From contig NZ_JABFHO010000001.1 of NCBI RefSeq assembly GCF_013404085.1, positions 2,367,001-2,431,000 of the forward strand: DNA of 64,000 nucleotides, written 5' to 3'. The DNA comes from Winogradskyella helgolandensis (GTDB lineage: Bacteria > Bacteroidota > Bacteroidia > Flavobacteriales > Flavobacteriaceae). The position numbers and the translations under genes were made by a program. Below the pieces are notes generated by a model. It was not told where the DNA came from. It searched no databases and saw only the letters and a list, made by a program, of their open reading frames with translations. Positions 7,848-16,944 of this stretch are shown here, piece by piece. How positions within the stretch are numbered: the stretch's first letter is position 1; the number at the start of each line of letters is the position of its first letter.

Positions 7848-8831
7848 ATGTCTGATACAATAGAAAAAGTAAAGTGTTTAATTATAGGGTCTGGACCTGC
7901 AGGATACACAGCTGCAATTTATGCGTCTAGAGCAAATATGTTTCCGGTTTTATATCAAGGAGAACAGCCAGGAGGTCAATTAACAACAACTAATGATGTG
8001 GAAAATTTCCCAGGTTATCCTGAAGGCATCACTGGATCAGAAATGATGATGGAATTACAAAAACAAGCAGAACGCTTTGGAACCGATATACGTCATGGCT
8101 GGATTTCTAAGGTCGATTTTTCTGGAGATGTTCATAAAGCTTGGGTAAATGAAGAAAAAGAAATCCATGCTGATACTATCATAATATCTACAGGTGCATC
8201 TGCAAAATATTTAAACTTACCTTCTGAACAAAAATATTTAAAATTAGGTGGAGGAGTCTCTGCTTGTGCAGTATGTGATGGATTCTTTTATAGAAACCAG
8301 GAAGTTGTAATTGTTGGAGCAGGAGATTCTGCATGTGAAGAAGCACATTACCTATCTAAATTATGTAAAAAAGTAACGATGTTGGTGAGACGTGATGAGT
8401 TTAGAGCGTCTAAAATTATGGCAGAACGCGTTAAAAATACAGAGAACATCGAAATATTATTCAACACAGAAACTGATGAGGTTTTAGGTGATGGGCAAGT
8501 GGTGACTGGTGTAAGAGTGATTAACAACAAAACGAATGAAAAACGCGATATTGAGGCAACAGGTTTCTTTGTCGCTATAGGTCATAAACCTAATACAGAT
8601 ATTTTTAAAGACTATTTAGATTTAGATGAAACAGGTTACATTATAAATGCTATACCAGGAACTAGTAAAACTAATGTAGAAGGTGTATTTGTAAGTGGAG
8701 ATGCTGCAGATCATGTTTATAGACAGGCAATTACAGCTGCCGGAACAGGTTGTATGGCTGCGTTGGATGCAGAGCGTTATTTAGCAGCTAAAGATTCTGA
8801 TTTTGAGGTTGCTACCTCTAGTTATAATTAG
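7848..8831 (+). CDS. trxB: Thioredoxin-disulfide reductase
   Basis: A 327-residue flavoprotein that reduces oxidised thioredoxin with NADPH in the cytoplasm. It shows the FAD site GSGPAGYTAAIY (residues 14-25), PGGQL (41-45), the redox-active CAVC (140-143) in GVSACAVCDGFF, the NADPH site VGAGDSACEEA, and the C-terminal GDAADHVYRQAITAAGTGC, the second FAD-binding motif. Length is usual for the low-molecular-weight family. The open frame extends 15 codons further to a TTG, but that codon lies upstream of the -7 element, so ATG 7848 is the start. It is a single-gene unit with its own terminator. Confidence 0.96.
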   Translation: MSDTIEKVKCLIIGSGPAGYTAAIYASRANMFPVLYQGEQPGGQLTTTNDVENFPGYPEGITGSEMMMELQKQAERFGTDIRHGWISKVDFSGDVHKAWVNEEKEIHADTIIISTGASAKYLNLPSEQKYLKLGGGVSACAVCDGFFYRNQEVVIVGAGDSACEEAHYLSKLCKKVTMLVRRDEFRASKIMAERVKNTENIEILFNTETDEVLGDGQVVTGVRVINNKTNEKRDIEATGFFVAIGHKPNTDIFKDYLDLDETGYIINAIPGTSKTNVEGVFVSGDAADHVYRQAITAAGTGCMAALDAERYLAAKDSDFEVATSSYN

Positions 8832-8855
8832 TTGTAATTATTACATATATGATAT

Positions 8856-8886
8856 AGCCGAAGTTAACTACTTCGGCTTTTTTTTG
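8856..8886 (+). terminator. trxB terminator
   Basis: AGCCGAAGT (8856-8864) and ACTTCGGCT (8870-8878) form a perfect 9-bp stem with a 5-nt loop, followed by a long T run. Confidence 0.92.
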
Positions 8887-9007
8887 TTCAATTTTTAAGG
8901 TTTCAAAATTGTTAATTTTTTTTTAATGGCACGGATATGACATTTATCATAAATTAAAATGGTTTTTATACAAATCTTTGCGGCAACATTAAAACACAAA
9001 TTAAATT

Positions 9008-9595
9008 ATGAAACATTCAATTAAATCTTCAGTATTCTTTTTCGCAGTTTTTTTTAGTAGTCTGCTTTCTTTTCAGGTTGCTTCATCTCAAACTTATAGT
9101 TTAAATAATTCTTCTTCTGTATTAGAAGTGCACGGCACATCTTCTTTACACGATTGGGTATTAGAAACTGAAAAACAATCCGGTAAAATAGTAATTACAA
9201 ACTCAGAGGAGTTGGAGATTAGTAGTCTTAGTATTTCTGTACAGGCAGAAAGTCTTAAAAGTGGAAAATCATCAATGGATAAAAACACTTATAAAGCGCT
9301 AAACACAGATGATCATAAAACTATGGACTTTAACCTTAGCTCGGTTAAAAATGTAGAAAAACTTAGTGATAATTCTTTTAAAGTTTCTGCTTCAGGAAAA
9401 ATGACTATTTCTGGAGTAACAAAAACTATTTCTATTGATATGACAGTAAAAATAGATGGGGATAAGGTGACACTTGATGGTGAAAAATCCTTTAAAATGA
9501 CCGATTTCGGTATTGATCCTCCTAAAGCGTTATTAGGAACCATTAAAACAGGTGATGCGATTAAAATCGTGTTTAAAAGTGTATTGAACAAATAG
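9008..9595 (+). CDS. YceI family protein (first copy)
   Basis: A 195-residue exported protein with a signal peptide ending near residue 27 (FQVASSQ). The YceI lipocalin-like barrel follows: VLEVHGTSSLHDWVLE, LKSGKSSMDKNTYKALNTDDH, a central SGKMTISGVTKTISIDMTV, and the late FKMTDFGIDPPKALLGTIKT. YceI domains bind long isoprenoid or other amphiphilic lipids in a hydrophobic pocket; the ligand here is unknown. It is followed 41 bp later by an outer-membrane barrel and then by a second, diverged YceI gene, so the three may form a lipid or small-molecule handling unit. Confidence 0.9.
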   Translation: MKHSIKSSVFFFAVFFSSLLSFQVASSQTYSLNNSSSVLEVHGTSSLHDWVLETEKQSGKIVITNSEELEISSLSISVQAESLKSGKSSMDKNTYKALNTDDHKTMDFNLSSVKNVEKLSDNSFKVSASGKMTISGVTKTISIDMTVKIDGDKVTLDGEKSFKMTDFGIDPPKALLGTIKTGDAIKIVFKSVLNK

Positions 9596-9636
9596 TAAAA
9601 TTAAAAAAATAAAAATCAACTTTAAATTAAATAATT

Positions 9637-10911
9637 ATGAAATCAGTATTAAAACTCGTAACATTAGCCATTGTGCTATTAATGGGATATTCTATATCTG
9701 CACAAACTAACCCTAGAGACTTCGATAATTACAGGCAACCAGATCAAAGAGGTGTGAATGTTTTTGAAGCACCAAAAGATACGCTTACAACTTTTGAAGA
9801 ACTTCATGTTAGAATAGGAGGATCGTTTGCACTTCAATACCAAGCTTTAGATAATGAAAATTCAGGTGTAACACCTTTATCTGAAGTTGGTAGTAACTTT
9901 AACTTAGCGACTGCTAATTTAGATTTAGATGTAGCGTTATATGATGGTGTTAGTATGCACTTAAGAACGTATCTATCTTCTAGACACCACCACGAACCTT
10001 ATGTAAAAGGTGGTTACTTTAAAATTGATAAATTAGATTTTATCTCTAAAGGATTTATGGAAGATCTTATGAAACATACGACTATTAAAATTGGTCATAT
10101 GGAAAATAACTATGGTGACGCTCACTTTAGAAGATCAGATAATGCACAAGCAATTCACAACCCATTTGTAGGTAATTTAATTATGGATTCTTTTACTACA
10201 GAAGTTGGTGCAGAAGTATACTATACGGCTGATAATGGATTTTTCGGAATGTTAGGATTTACAAACGGTAAATTAAACCAAAGCACTACAATATCTGATG
10301 GATCAACCGGTGGAGCTGCATTTTTAGCTAAATTAGGTTTCGATAAGCAAATCAATGATGATTTAAGATTCAGATTAACAGGCTCATTGTACAATACAGG
10401 TTATGCACCGAATGTATATTTATATTCTGCAGATAGAGCAGGTTCTAGATATTATAATATTATGCAAGATGCTTCTGCAACTAGCGATAACTTTAGATCT
10501 GGTCGTTTTGATCCTGGTTTTAGAAATCAAATTACTGCAATTATGATTAATCCATTTGTAAAATATGGTGGCCTTGAAGTATTTGGTACTGTTGAAATAG
10601 TTTCAGGAAAAGCTTTAACAGAAGCAGACAGAAGAGATGCTAATCAATATGCAGGTGAAGTTATTTACAGATTTGGTGAAACTGAAAATGTATTTTTAGG
10701 AGCGCGTTATAACACTGTAAGTGCTGAATTAGCAAGTGGTGATGATGTAAGTGTGGATAGATTCCAATTAGGAGCTGGTTGGTTTATGACTAAAAATGTA
10801 TTGTTGAAAGGAGAATATGTTAATCAACAATATAATGATTATGCAGCTGGAGATCTTCTTGAAGATGGTCAGTTTGATGGCTTTATGTTAGAAGCAGTTA
10901 TAAGTTTCTAA
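9637..10911 (+). CDS. Predicted outer-membrane beta-barrel (porin-like) protein
   Basis: A 424-residue protein with a signal peptide (residues 1-22, cleavage near ISAQ) and repeated alternating-hydrophobicity strands (for example LHVRIGGSFALQYQAL, MHLRTYLSS, FGMLGFTNG, VFLGARYNT). It ends in an aromatic residue (AVISF), as outer-membrane barrels do. It looks like a porin of the phosphate-selective or maltoporin-like type but I cannot name the family. It sits between two YceI genes and ends at a terminator, suggesting co-transcription with the first YceI gene. Confidence 0.75.
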   Translation: MKSVLKLVTLAIVLLMGYSISAQTNPRDFDNYRQPDQRGVNVFEAPKDTLTTFEELHVRIGGSFALQYQALDNENSGVTPLSEVGSNFNLATANLDLDVALYDGVSMHLRTYLSSRHHHEPYVKGGYFKIDKLDFISKGFMEDLMKHTTIKIGHMENNYGDAHFRRSDNAQAIHNPFVGNLIMDSFTTEVGAEVYYTADNGFFGMLGFTNGKLNQSTTISDGSTGGAAFLAKLGFDKQINDDLRFRLTGSLYNTGYAPNVYLYSADRAGSRYYNIMQDASATSDNFRSGRFDPGFRNQITAIMINPFVKYGGLEVFGTVEIVSGKALTEADRRDANQYAGEVIYRFGETENVFLGARYNTVSAELASGDDVSVDRFQLGAGWFMTKNVLLKGEYVNQQYNDYAAGDLLEDGQFDGFMLEAVISF

Positions 10912-10930
10912 ATATTAATTTTTCTTTAAA

Positions 10931-10968
10931 AAGACCTTCATCCTTTAGATGGAGGTCTTATTTTTTTT
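10931..10968 (+). terminator. Terminator after the YceI / barrel unit
   Basis: AAGACCTTCATC (10931-10942) and GATGGAGGTCTT (10948-10959) form a 12-bp stem with one G-T wobble, followed by a T run. An ATG inside the right arm is in frame with the next gene but is not its start. Confidence 0.85.
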
Positions 10969-10978
10969 ATATTTAGTT

Positions 10979-11578
10979 ATGTTTAAAACAATATCATTTC
11001 TCATTTTATTCTTTCTAGGGTCTATAATTTCTACGTTTTCTGAAGTAGAAAAGTTAGAATCTAAAGAATCAATTGTGCTTTTATCTTCGGAGAGTTATCT
11101 CAAAATTAAAGGTAAAACTAATGTTAGTACGTTTGAATGTCAATTTAATATGCACACGCTTTCTGATGCGATACCTATTAAATACAATCATCATGATGAG
11201 TCAATTAAATTTAAAGATACCAAATTAACATTACCTAATTTAGAGTTTAATTGTGGAGGTAAGGCTATCAATAAAGACTTTAATAAATTACTTAATACAG
11301 AAGAATTTCCTGAAATTGTTCTTAAATTAAAAGAGATTTCTACAATTAAATTAGATGATAATTCAACTTCTGCTATCATAGAAATTACGTTAAGTAATAT
11401 TGTAAGGACTTATACGGTTCCAATTTCTATTACAAGCGATAATGATTTACATGTAAGCGGAGTATTGCCTTTGGATATAAATGATTTTAATTTAACGGCA
11501 CCAACAAAAATGTTAGGTATGGTTAAGGTCTCACCTAAAATTGAGATTCAGTTTTCTCTGAAAATTATAGAGAGCTAA
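10979..11578 (+). CDS. YceI family protein (second, diverged copy)
   Basis: A 199-residue protein started at ATG 10979, which gives the signal peptide MFKTISFLILFFLGSIIST. An in-frame ATG ten codons earlier lies within the upstream terminator stem and is rejected. The body keeps the YceI pattern in weaker form: YLKIKGKTNVSTFECQFN, a strand-rich middle, LNTEEFPEIVLKLKEI and a closing FNLTAPTKMLGMVKVSPKIE, comparable to the PPKALLGTIK region of the first copy. It probably binds a different amphiphile. It lies downstream of a strong terminator, so it depends on read-through or its own promoter, and is convergent with the head-GIN gene. Confidence 0.75.
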   Translation: MFKTISFLILFFLGSIISTFSEVEKLESKESIVLLSSESYLKIKGKTNVSTFECQFNMHTLSDAIPIKYNHHDESIKFKDTKLTLPNLEFNCGGKAINKDFNKLLNTEEFPEIVLKLKEISTIKLDDNSTSAIIEITLSNIVRTYTVPISITSDNDLHVSGVLPLDINDFNLTAPTKMLGMVKVSPKIEIQFSLKIIES

Positions 11579-11585
11579 TTATGCG

Positions 11586-12422
11586 TTAACGTTTCTTTTT
11601 CTGTAACTTAGCTGTATCTTCAAATTTAGTAATGCTTATGGCAGGACTGCCAAATAAGTAAACTTCACTATTCCCAGAAGCTGCAATAGTAATGTTTTCG
11701 CTTACTGCAATAGTTAAATCGCTATTATCTTCTAAACTTACATCTGAAGTCTTAACATCAAATTTTGAACCATTAAAATTGGTCGAATTATCCATTCTAA
11801 TCACTGAGCTACCTACTGTACCTTCAATAACAGCATCAGAACGTAGATATAAATCAAAATCAGCAACTTTACCAGTAATTAAAGCATCTAACTTACTATT
11901 ATCTGTTAGTTCTATTTTTGTATTATCTGATGTAAGATTTAATCTTGTTTTTGATTTACCTGAACTTTTATATGTGAAACTTTTCGCATTAATATTCAAA
12001 TAAGCTCTAGAGTCATCTGCAGTTGTTAAGGTAACATCCCCAAGTTCCATAGAGGTTAGTGACCTAATTTCGCCATCACCTCTAGTTTCAATAGTATTAA
12101 GACCATCACCATAATTTACAGTGATATTCATTTTTTTCTTAGATGTAATGCGAGTGGTTTCTGTAAAAGTAAGGACTCCGTCAGCCACATCAAATTGAAT
12201 GATGTCGTGCAAATTGTCATCTGCTTCAATATTTACAGAGGGTTTACTGTTATACACAACTTCTATTGAAAAATCACCATCGACCACAATGGAATTAAAT
12301 TCATCGATGAATGTTTGCTTTATGGTCACATTTCTGTCACCTTTAATTTTGTCGTCTGATTGCGATTGCACTATAGGTGAAGCTGCAATCATTAAAAGTA
12401 GAAGGAGTATTATTTTTTTCAT
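11586..12422 (-). CDS. Head-GIN domain (DUF2807) exported protein
   Basis: A 278-residue protein with a signal peptide (MKKIILLLLLMIAASPIVQS). The mature part opens with DRNVTIKQTFIDEFNSIVV and VNIEADDNLHDIIQF, hallmarks of DUF2807, called the putative auto-transporter adhesin head-GIN domain. This is followed by a right-handed beta-helix-like ladder of short strands with D/N/S turns. Function is unknown, though such proteins usually occur beside PspC and PadR genes, as here. It lacks a lipoprotein Cys, unlike its paralogue upstream, and is separated from it by 256 bp containing a terminator, so it is probably a separate transcript. Confidence 0.85.
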   Translation of the reverse strand: MKKIILLLLLMIAASPIVQSQSDDKIKGDRNVTIKQTFIDEFNSIVVDGDFSIEVVYNSKPSVNIEADDNLHDIIQFDVADGVLTFTETTRITSKKKMNITVNYGDGLNTIETRGDGEIRSLTSMELGDVTLTTADDSRAYLNINAKSFTYKSSGKSKTRLNLTSDNTKIELTDNSKLDALITGKVADFDLYLRSDAVIEGTVGSSVIRMDNSTNFNGSKFDVKTSDVSLEDNSDLTIAVSENITIAASGNSEVYLFGSPAISITKFEDTAKLQKKKR

Positions 12423-12569
12423 TTTCTAATGTTTACTGTCTTTATAAAGAGACACAAAACACATAAGATAAGTCACTTATTATTTTTTTGACTGCGTTAT
12501 GATGTTCTGGTTGTCAATATTAATGATTTCTGTTTAATATTGGTCAATTAAAAGCTAATAAACTAAGAT

Positions 12570-12612
12570 AAGCAAAAACCATCCCAAACTCTAAATAGAT
12601 TTTAAGATGGTT
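12570..12612 (-). terminator. Probable terminator after the lipoprotein head-GIN gene
   Basis: Read on the minus strand, AACCATC (12612-12606 side) pairs with GATGGTT (12583-12577 side). A weaker inner stem lies in the loop and TTT follows. The stem is short and the loop long, so confidence is moderate. Confidence 0.5.
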
Positions 12613-12678
12613 ATTAAGTTTTTGACTGATAGCTATTTATATTAATAATAAATAAATAATTATCCTACGGCTAAGCTT

Positions 12679-13395
12679 TTATTGTTGTTTAATACTACCA
12701 GCAGAATTATCGGATTTGTTCACTTTTTCAGGATTTCCATAGTATTTTATATCTCCACCACTTGTCGCATTGGCTGTAAGGGCTTTAGAGGTGTTTACAG
12801 AAATGTCTGCGCCACTTGTTACTTTTACATTAGATGTTTCTGCTTTTAATTTAGAAGCATCGATATCACTTCCACTAGTTGCTTCTGCAATTAATGTTAT
12901 TGTAGAGCCACTTAATTCAATATCACTTCCACTTGTAGAATGGCAATTTAAGGTGTCAGTTTCTACATCTAAAGTTATGTCAGCTCCGCTTGTTGAGTTC
13001 AGTTCTAAATTTGACACTTTAATAGTGTTTGTGCCAAAGACATCACTTCCACTTGTAGCTTTAATAGCTGAAATGGTTTTAATATTTAATAATACCTTTT
13101 TTGAGGATGCTCGTCTTATGTTTTTTGTTGAATAGATTTTTAAGACGCCATTTTCAACTTCAGTCCTGATAAGATCGTGTAGGTTTTCATCGGCTTCAAT
13201 TGTAAGGGCTACATCATTAGCTTGTGTAATGTACAGGTCGATGCCTTGGCTGACTTTAACTTCCTCAAAGGTATTAGAAATAATTCGGTCTGCGTCAATT
13301 ACGTTTCCGTTGCCATCTATACCTGACATAATGTTACAGGATAGCATTACTATACTAATAATACTGATTACGATAATTCTGGTTAATGTTGTCAT
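12679..13395 (-). CDS. Head-GIN domain (DUF2807) lipoprotein with a TSG(S/A)D repeat ladder
   Basis: A 238-residue lipoprotein: the signal ends IVMLSC. The head-GIN domain then opens with a conserved FEEVKVSQGIDLYITQ and LTIEADENLHDLIRTEV. The C-terminal half contains six copies of a TSG-x-D-(I/V) element (ATSGSDV, STSGADI, STSGSDI, ATSGSDI, VTSGADI, ATSGGDI) at 18-21-residue spacing, the rung length of a parallel beta-helix. It should be anchored in the membrane facing outwards. It lies 103 bp downstream of the PspC gene on the same strand and is likely part of that operon. Ligand and function are unknown. Confidence 0.88.
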   Translation of the reverse strand: MTTLTRIIVISIISIVMLSCNIMSGIDGNGNVIDADRIISNTFEEVKVSQGIDLYITQANDVALTIEADENLHDLIRTEVENGVLKIYSTKNIRRASSKKVLLNIKTISAIKATSGSDVFGTNTIKVSNLELNSTSGADITLDVETDTLNCHSTSGSDIELSGSTITLIAEATSGSDIDASKLKAETSNVKVTSGADISVNTSKALTANATSGGDIKYYGNPEKVNKSDNSAGSIKQQ

Positions 13396-13498
13396 GATTT
13401 CTGTTGGTTTTTTGATTGATGAATTTTTTACTTTATAAAATTAACTTGATTATATCTGATTTTATATTATAAAGTGATGAGTTGTTGAATTTTAGATA

Positions 13499-15325
13499 TC
13501 AATTGTCATTAACCTCTATGTTAACGCCATCTTCGTCGTTAATTTTAATGCGAACTTCAGATTTGTTTCCTTGAGATGGTGTCTCGTTAGTAATGCTCTC
13601 GATGATTTCAGTGGTTTCTTCAATAAATTCCTCTTTTTCTTCTTCTATGATTACTATTTCTTCAATAACCTCTTCTTCACAATCTAAGCATTCAACCTCA
13701 TTCTTATTAATTTTTAAATAATGCCCATCATTAGAATTCGTTAAAAGACTATTGTAACTGTTGTAATAGTTGTTAACATACCTACTAGTGTTTACGTCTG
13801 AATACAGCACTGCACCTTCTGGTAAATATAGAATTACTCTAATAGCTTGTTCGCTGTACTTATTTTTAACATCTGAAGCATGATAGGCTTCCAACTGTAA
13901 TTCATTATTAGAAAAAGAGTAGTCGTAACTAATATTTTCTGCTCGTTCCTTAGCAATGTTATAATTGCTACCACTAGCTTCTTTAATTATATTAATTTTA
14001 GCCACAGAATCGGTTGTAGAGTACACAATTAACTTTATGTCTGAAGACACAAGACTACGACCGTTTTCATCTTCTGTTATCCTGAAATTATTGTGGTCGC
14101 TATAAACAAAGCTATTAAAGCGATCAAAACCTACCATCTTAATTTTTAAGGTATCGTTGACCTTTATGTTAAGGTCGGCTTTCGACATAATTTCAGCGTC
14201 ATAAGCATGTTCTGTTGCTTGTTTTATACCTATAACAACGATTCCGATTATGGACATTAGCCATAAGCCTAAAAGCGTAAATTTTGCAACATTACCAATC
14301 GATTTTAAGTTGTTAACTAATATTTTTAATCCTGAATAAAAGACAAAGAAAAAAGGAATAGCAAATACAAAAAACAATAATGTAGACATTAACCACATTG
14401 GAACGTTAGCTGCATTTGCTGCATCTAAGAAATCCATAGGAGGGAAATAGATTGCATTTGTAATACCAACTGTGAAATACGCAACAATTAAGGCAATTAA
14501 AGCTGTGATTCCCGTAAAAATTAATATGAGACCAATAAATTTGGTGAATAATTTTAGAAAAAACATGATGATGTTTCCAATGGTGTCAAAGAAGTTTTGA
14601 GAGCTCGATTTTAAATTCGTTCCTTGTTTTTGAAAATCAACATTTTTTACGGTTTCAGAAATATTATCAGAAACATGGTCAAATCCTTTTTTTAGTTTAT
14701 CTCCATGTTTTTTTAAATCAACATTTTTTACCGTTTCGGAAACCGTGTCAATGCCGTCTTTAATTTTTTTTTCAATATTACTAATATTCACAGGGTCACC
14801 TGTCATGGTGAGTTTTTCTGCTGTAGTCTTCGCTTCAGGGATTAAAGCCCAAAGTAAAATATACAGTAATATACCAGTACCAGCACCAAAGATTAAAAGT
14901 ACCCAAAGTAGACGAACCCATAAGGCATCTATTCCAAAGTAATGTCCTAATCCAGCAGAAACACCACCAACATAAGAATTGTCTGTATCTCTAAACAGGC
15001 GTCTTGATGGACTCGATTTTTGCTTGTAGTGTTGTTGTGGTTCATCTTCAAAAATTTCGTCATCTACTAAATAGTCTTCCGGTTGTCCCATAATAGTAAT
15101 AACCTCGTCAACTAGCTTTACTCCAACAACTTGTTTTTCATTTTGAATACGTTCTGCAAATAATTCGGCAATACGAGCTTCAATATCTGCTATAATTTCT
15201 GAACGACCTTGAGAGTCTGTAAATGAACGTTTTATAGCCTCAAGATAGCGTGATAATTTTAGGTATGCATCTTCATCTATATGGAAGAATATACCTGCTA
15301 AATTTATATTGACTGTTTTATTCAT
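13499..15325 (-). CDS. PspC domain-containing membrane protein
   Basis: A 608-residue protein. Residues 1-95 form a conserved cytoplasmic region found before flavobacterial PspC domains (NINLAGIFFHIDEDAYLKL). The PspC domain itself covers about 108-165 (RRLFRDTDNSYVGGVSAGLG, then a membrane segment ending LLWALIPEAK). A linker carries the octad SETVKNVD twice, then come about three more membrane segments (250-375) and a long exported C-terminal part. This ends with a CLDC pair and a very acidic Glu/Ile stretch. PspC-type proteins sense or respond to membrane stress. The start overlaps the padR stop by 4 bp, showing translational coupling to the regulator. Confidence 0.9.
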   Translation of the reverse strand: MNKTVNINLAGIFFHIDEDAYLKLSRYLEAIKRSFTDSQGRSEIIADIEARIAELFAERIQNEKQVVGVKLVDEVITIMGQPEDYLVDDEIFEDEPQQHYKQKSSPSRRLFRDTDNSYVGGVSAGLGHYFGIDALWVRLLWVLLIFGAGTGILLYILLWALIPEAKTTAEKLTMTGDPVNISNIEKKIKDGIDTVSETVKNVDLKKHGDKLKKGFDHVSDNISETVKNVDFQKQGTNLKSSSQNFFDTIGNIIMFFLKLFTKFIGLILIFTGITALIALIVAYFTVGITNAIYFPPMDFLDAANAANVPMWLMSTLLFFVFAIPFFFVFYSGLKILVNNLKSIGNVAKFTLLGLWLMSIIGIVVIGIKQATEHAYDAEIMSKADLNIKVNDTLKIKMVGFDRFNSFVYSDHNNFRITEDENGRSLVSSDIKLIVYSTTDSVAKINIIKEASGSNYNIAKERAENISYDYSFSNNELQLEAYHASDVKNKYSEQAIRVILYLPEGAVLYSDVNTSRYVNNYYNSYNSLLTNSNDGHYLKINKNEVECLDCEEEVIEEIVIIEEEKEEFIEETTEIIESITNETPSQGNKSEVRIKINDEDGVNIEVNDN

Positions 15326-15663
15326 TTCTTTGGTGTTTTTGTGTTGGTTACTAGGTTAACGGCATTTTGTAGATCACTCCAAGTGGAGTTTAATTCATTA
15401 AGAAACAGTTTTCCTGTCTCAGTAAGTCCATAATATTTTCTTGGTGGACCAGAGGTCGATTCTTCCCAACGGTAGTTGAGTAATCCGGCATTTTTTAATC
15501 TTGTTAATAGTGGATATATCGTTCCTTCTACAACAAGCATTTTTGCGTCTTTTAGTGTGCCGAGAATTTCTGCAACATAGGCATCTTCATCTTTTAGAAT
15601 GGATAGGATGCAATACTCTAAAACACCTTTACGCATTTGTGCTTTTGTGTTTTCTATTTTCAT
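15322..15663 (-). CDS. PadR family transcriptional regulator
   Basis: A 113-residue winged-helix protein of the short PadR class. It has KGVLEYCILSILKDEDAYV (helix 1-2, residues 13-31), LVVEGTIYPLLTRLKNAGLL (recognition helix) and the wing YRWEESTSGPPRKYYGLTETG. Such regulators usually repress their own operon and respond to envelope stress or a ligand. Here its stop overlaps the PspC gene start (ATGA), so it most likely controls the PspC / head-GIN operon. It lies 70 bp after the DUF4870 gene. Confidence 0.92.
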   Translation of the reverse strand: MKIENTKAQMRKGVLEYCILSILKDEDAYVAEILGTLKDAKMLVVEGTIYPLLTRLKNAGLLNYRWEESTSGPPRKYYGLTETGKLFLNELNSTWSDLQNAVNLVTNTKTPKK

Positions 15664-15733
15664 AGTCGATGTTTCATTAATTTAATTAAACTGTTCATTT
15701 TTTGATTGATTTGATTATTGATGAATACTTTAT

Positions 15734-16180
15734 TTACTTTAAAAAATTTATGGTTAACGGATATTTGAAAGTGTTTCCATCTCTTGCTGATAAACTGGCT
15801 TTAACAATGAGAGCTAATTCGATTATAAAGGCTACAATTGCTAAGGCACCTAAACCACCTCCTATATAAAGTAGAGGAGAAGGCTCGCCTATGTTAATAT
15901 GGAAATTATTAAAGCCATTGAAATCTAAAATATCCATACCTCTGAATATTTTGAATATAAAAAATGGAACACTTAACGTGCCTATTATAATAGCATAGAG
16001 TAAAACACTAATTTGAAAATTTATGGCTTGTTTGCCATGCTGATCTATAAAATCGGATTTGTTTTTATTAGCAGCCCATAATACTATAGGGCCAATAAAA
16101 TTTCCAAAGGGAATTATAAATCTTGAAAAGGTTGACAAATGTATAAATGTCGCTAAATTTTTGTGGTGATTATCTATCAT
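15734..16180 (-). CDS. DUF4870 domain-containing membrane protein
   Basis: A 148-residue membrane protein with the DUF4870 (Tic20-like) pattern: an N-terminal amphipathic HLSTFSRFIIPFGNFIGPIV, the conserved DQHGKQAINFQISVLLY (residues 42-58) and two further membrane segments. Function is unknown. In this family the gene often lies near PspC/PadR genes, as here (70 bp before padR, same strand). A TATATTTG -7 element 29-36 bp upstream of the ATG suggests that it starts the transcript. Confidence 0.85.
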   Translation of the reverse strand: MIDNHHKNLATFIHLSTFSRFIIPFGNFIGPIVLWAANKNKSDFIDQHGKQAINFQISVLLYAIIIGTLSVPFFIFKIFRGMDILDFNGFNNFHINIGEPSPLLYIGGGLGALAIVAFIIELALIVKASLSARDGNTFKYPLTINFLK

Positions 16181-16208
16181 GTTATAAAGTATATAATAGT
16201 TGTTTATA

Positions 16209-16216
16209 CAAATATA
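16209..16216 (-). promoter_or_regulatory. Candidate -7 element for the DUF4870-PadR-PspC unit
   Basis: On the minus strand TATATTTG is an exact TAnnTTTG match, 29 bp before the DUF4870 start. The -33 partner is unclear. Confidence 0.4.
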
Positions 16217-16326
16217 TGTCTTTAAAAAGGTATTATGTTACGCATAGTACTGAAAATTAACATTTCTTTAACATTAGTGAAGTTGAAAATTTTCGATTAT
16301 TTTAGTGGAAAATATTGTTAACACTT

Positions 16327-16782
16327 ATGAATATAACACCATCTAAACTCAATAAATATCTAATGTTTAAGCTTCCTGCAGCTTATTTTACAGGAGTAAG
16401 AACTAAACTGTTAAATGACTCCACGTGTATAGTGAAGGTTAAACATCGTTGGGTAAATCAAAATCCATTTAAGTCAATGTTTTGGGCTGTGCAAGGTATG
16501 GCTGCCGAGTTAACAACAGGCGCTTTGGTTATGAAAAAGATTAGGGGTAGTGGTAAAAAAATATCGATGTTAGTGGCATCTAACAATGCATCATTTACAA
16601 AAAAAGCCACAGGAATAATTACCTTTACTTGTAATGAAGGCAACAAAATTGACGACGCCATACATAAAGCTATAGAAACAGGAGAAGGGCAAACGGTTTG
16701 GTTAAATGCTAATGGAGTTAATGAAGAAGGAGTAGAAGTGTCTACTTTTAATTTTGAATGGACTTTGAAAGTTAAGAGTTAA
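16327..16782 (+). CDS. DUF4442 domain-containing protein (hotdog-fold thioesterase-like)
   Basis: A 151-residue protein started at ATG 16327; an in-frame TTG four codons earlier is less likely. It shows the DUF4442 pattern, with KLPAAYFTGVRTKLLNDSTC, VKHRWVNQNPFKSMFWAVQG (residues 38-57) and AAELTTGALVM, corresponding to the hotdog-fold central helix of PaaI-like thioesterases. A catalytic activity has not been established for the family. It is monocistronic. The sequence around its stop begins a GTTAAGAGTT-type repeat also found near 20.5 kb. Confidence 0.8.
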   Translation: MNITPSKLNKYLMFKLPAAYFTGVRTKLLNDSTCIVKVKHRWVNQNPFKSMFWAVQGMAAELTTGALVMKKIRGSGKKISMLVASNNASFTKKATGIITFTCNEGNKIDDAIHKAIETGEGQTVWLNANGVNEEGVEVSTFNFEWTLKVKS

Positions 16783-16944
16783 TCGTTAAGAGTTTAAAGT
16801 GGAAATTTACTTTTCAATTTTCAGAAATAAATTTATTCTATTTGTTTTTAATAAATGGTGTAACAAAACTGTAATTATCTCAACATATAAATGAATCACT
16901 TTATGCTGAACTTGTTTCAGTATCATTAAAAGAAATAATTAGCT

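Noticed and set aside
10949..10978. Upstream ATG for the second YceI gene
   Set aside because: It lies in the stem and T run of the upstream terminator, and using it would spoil the signal peptide.
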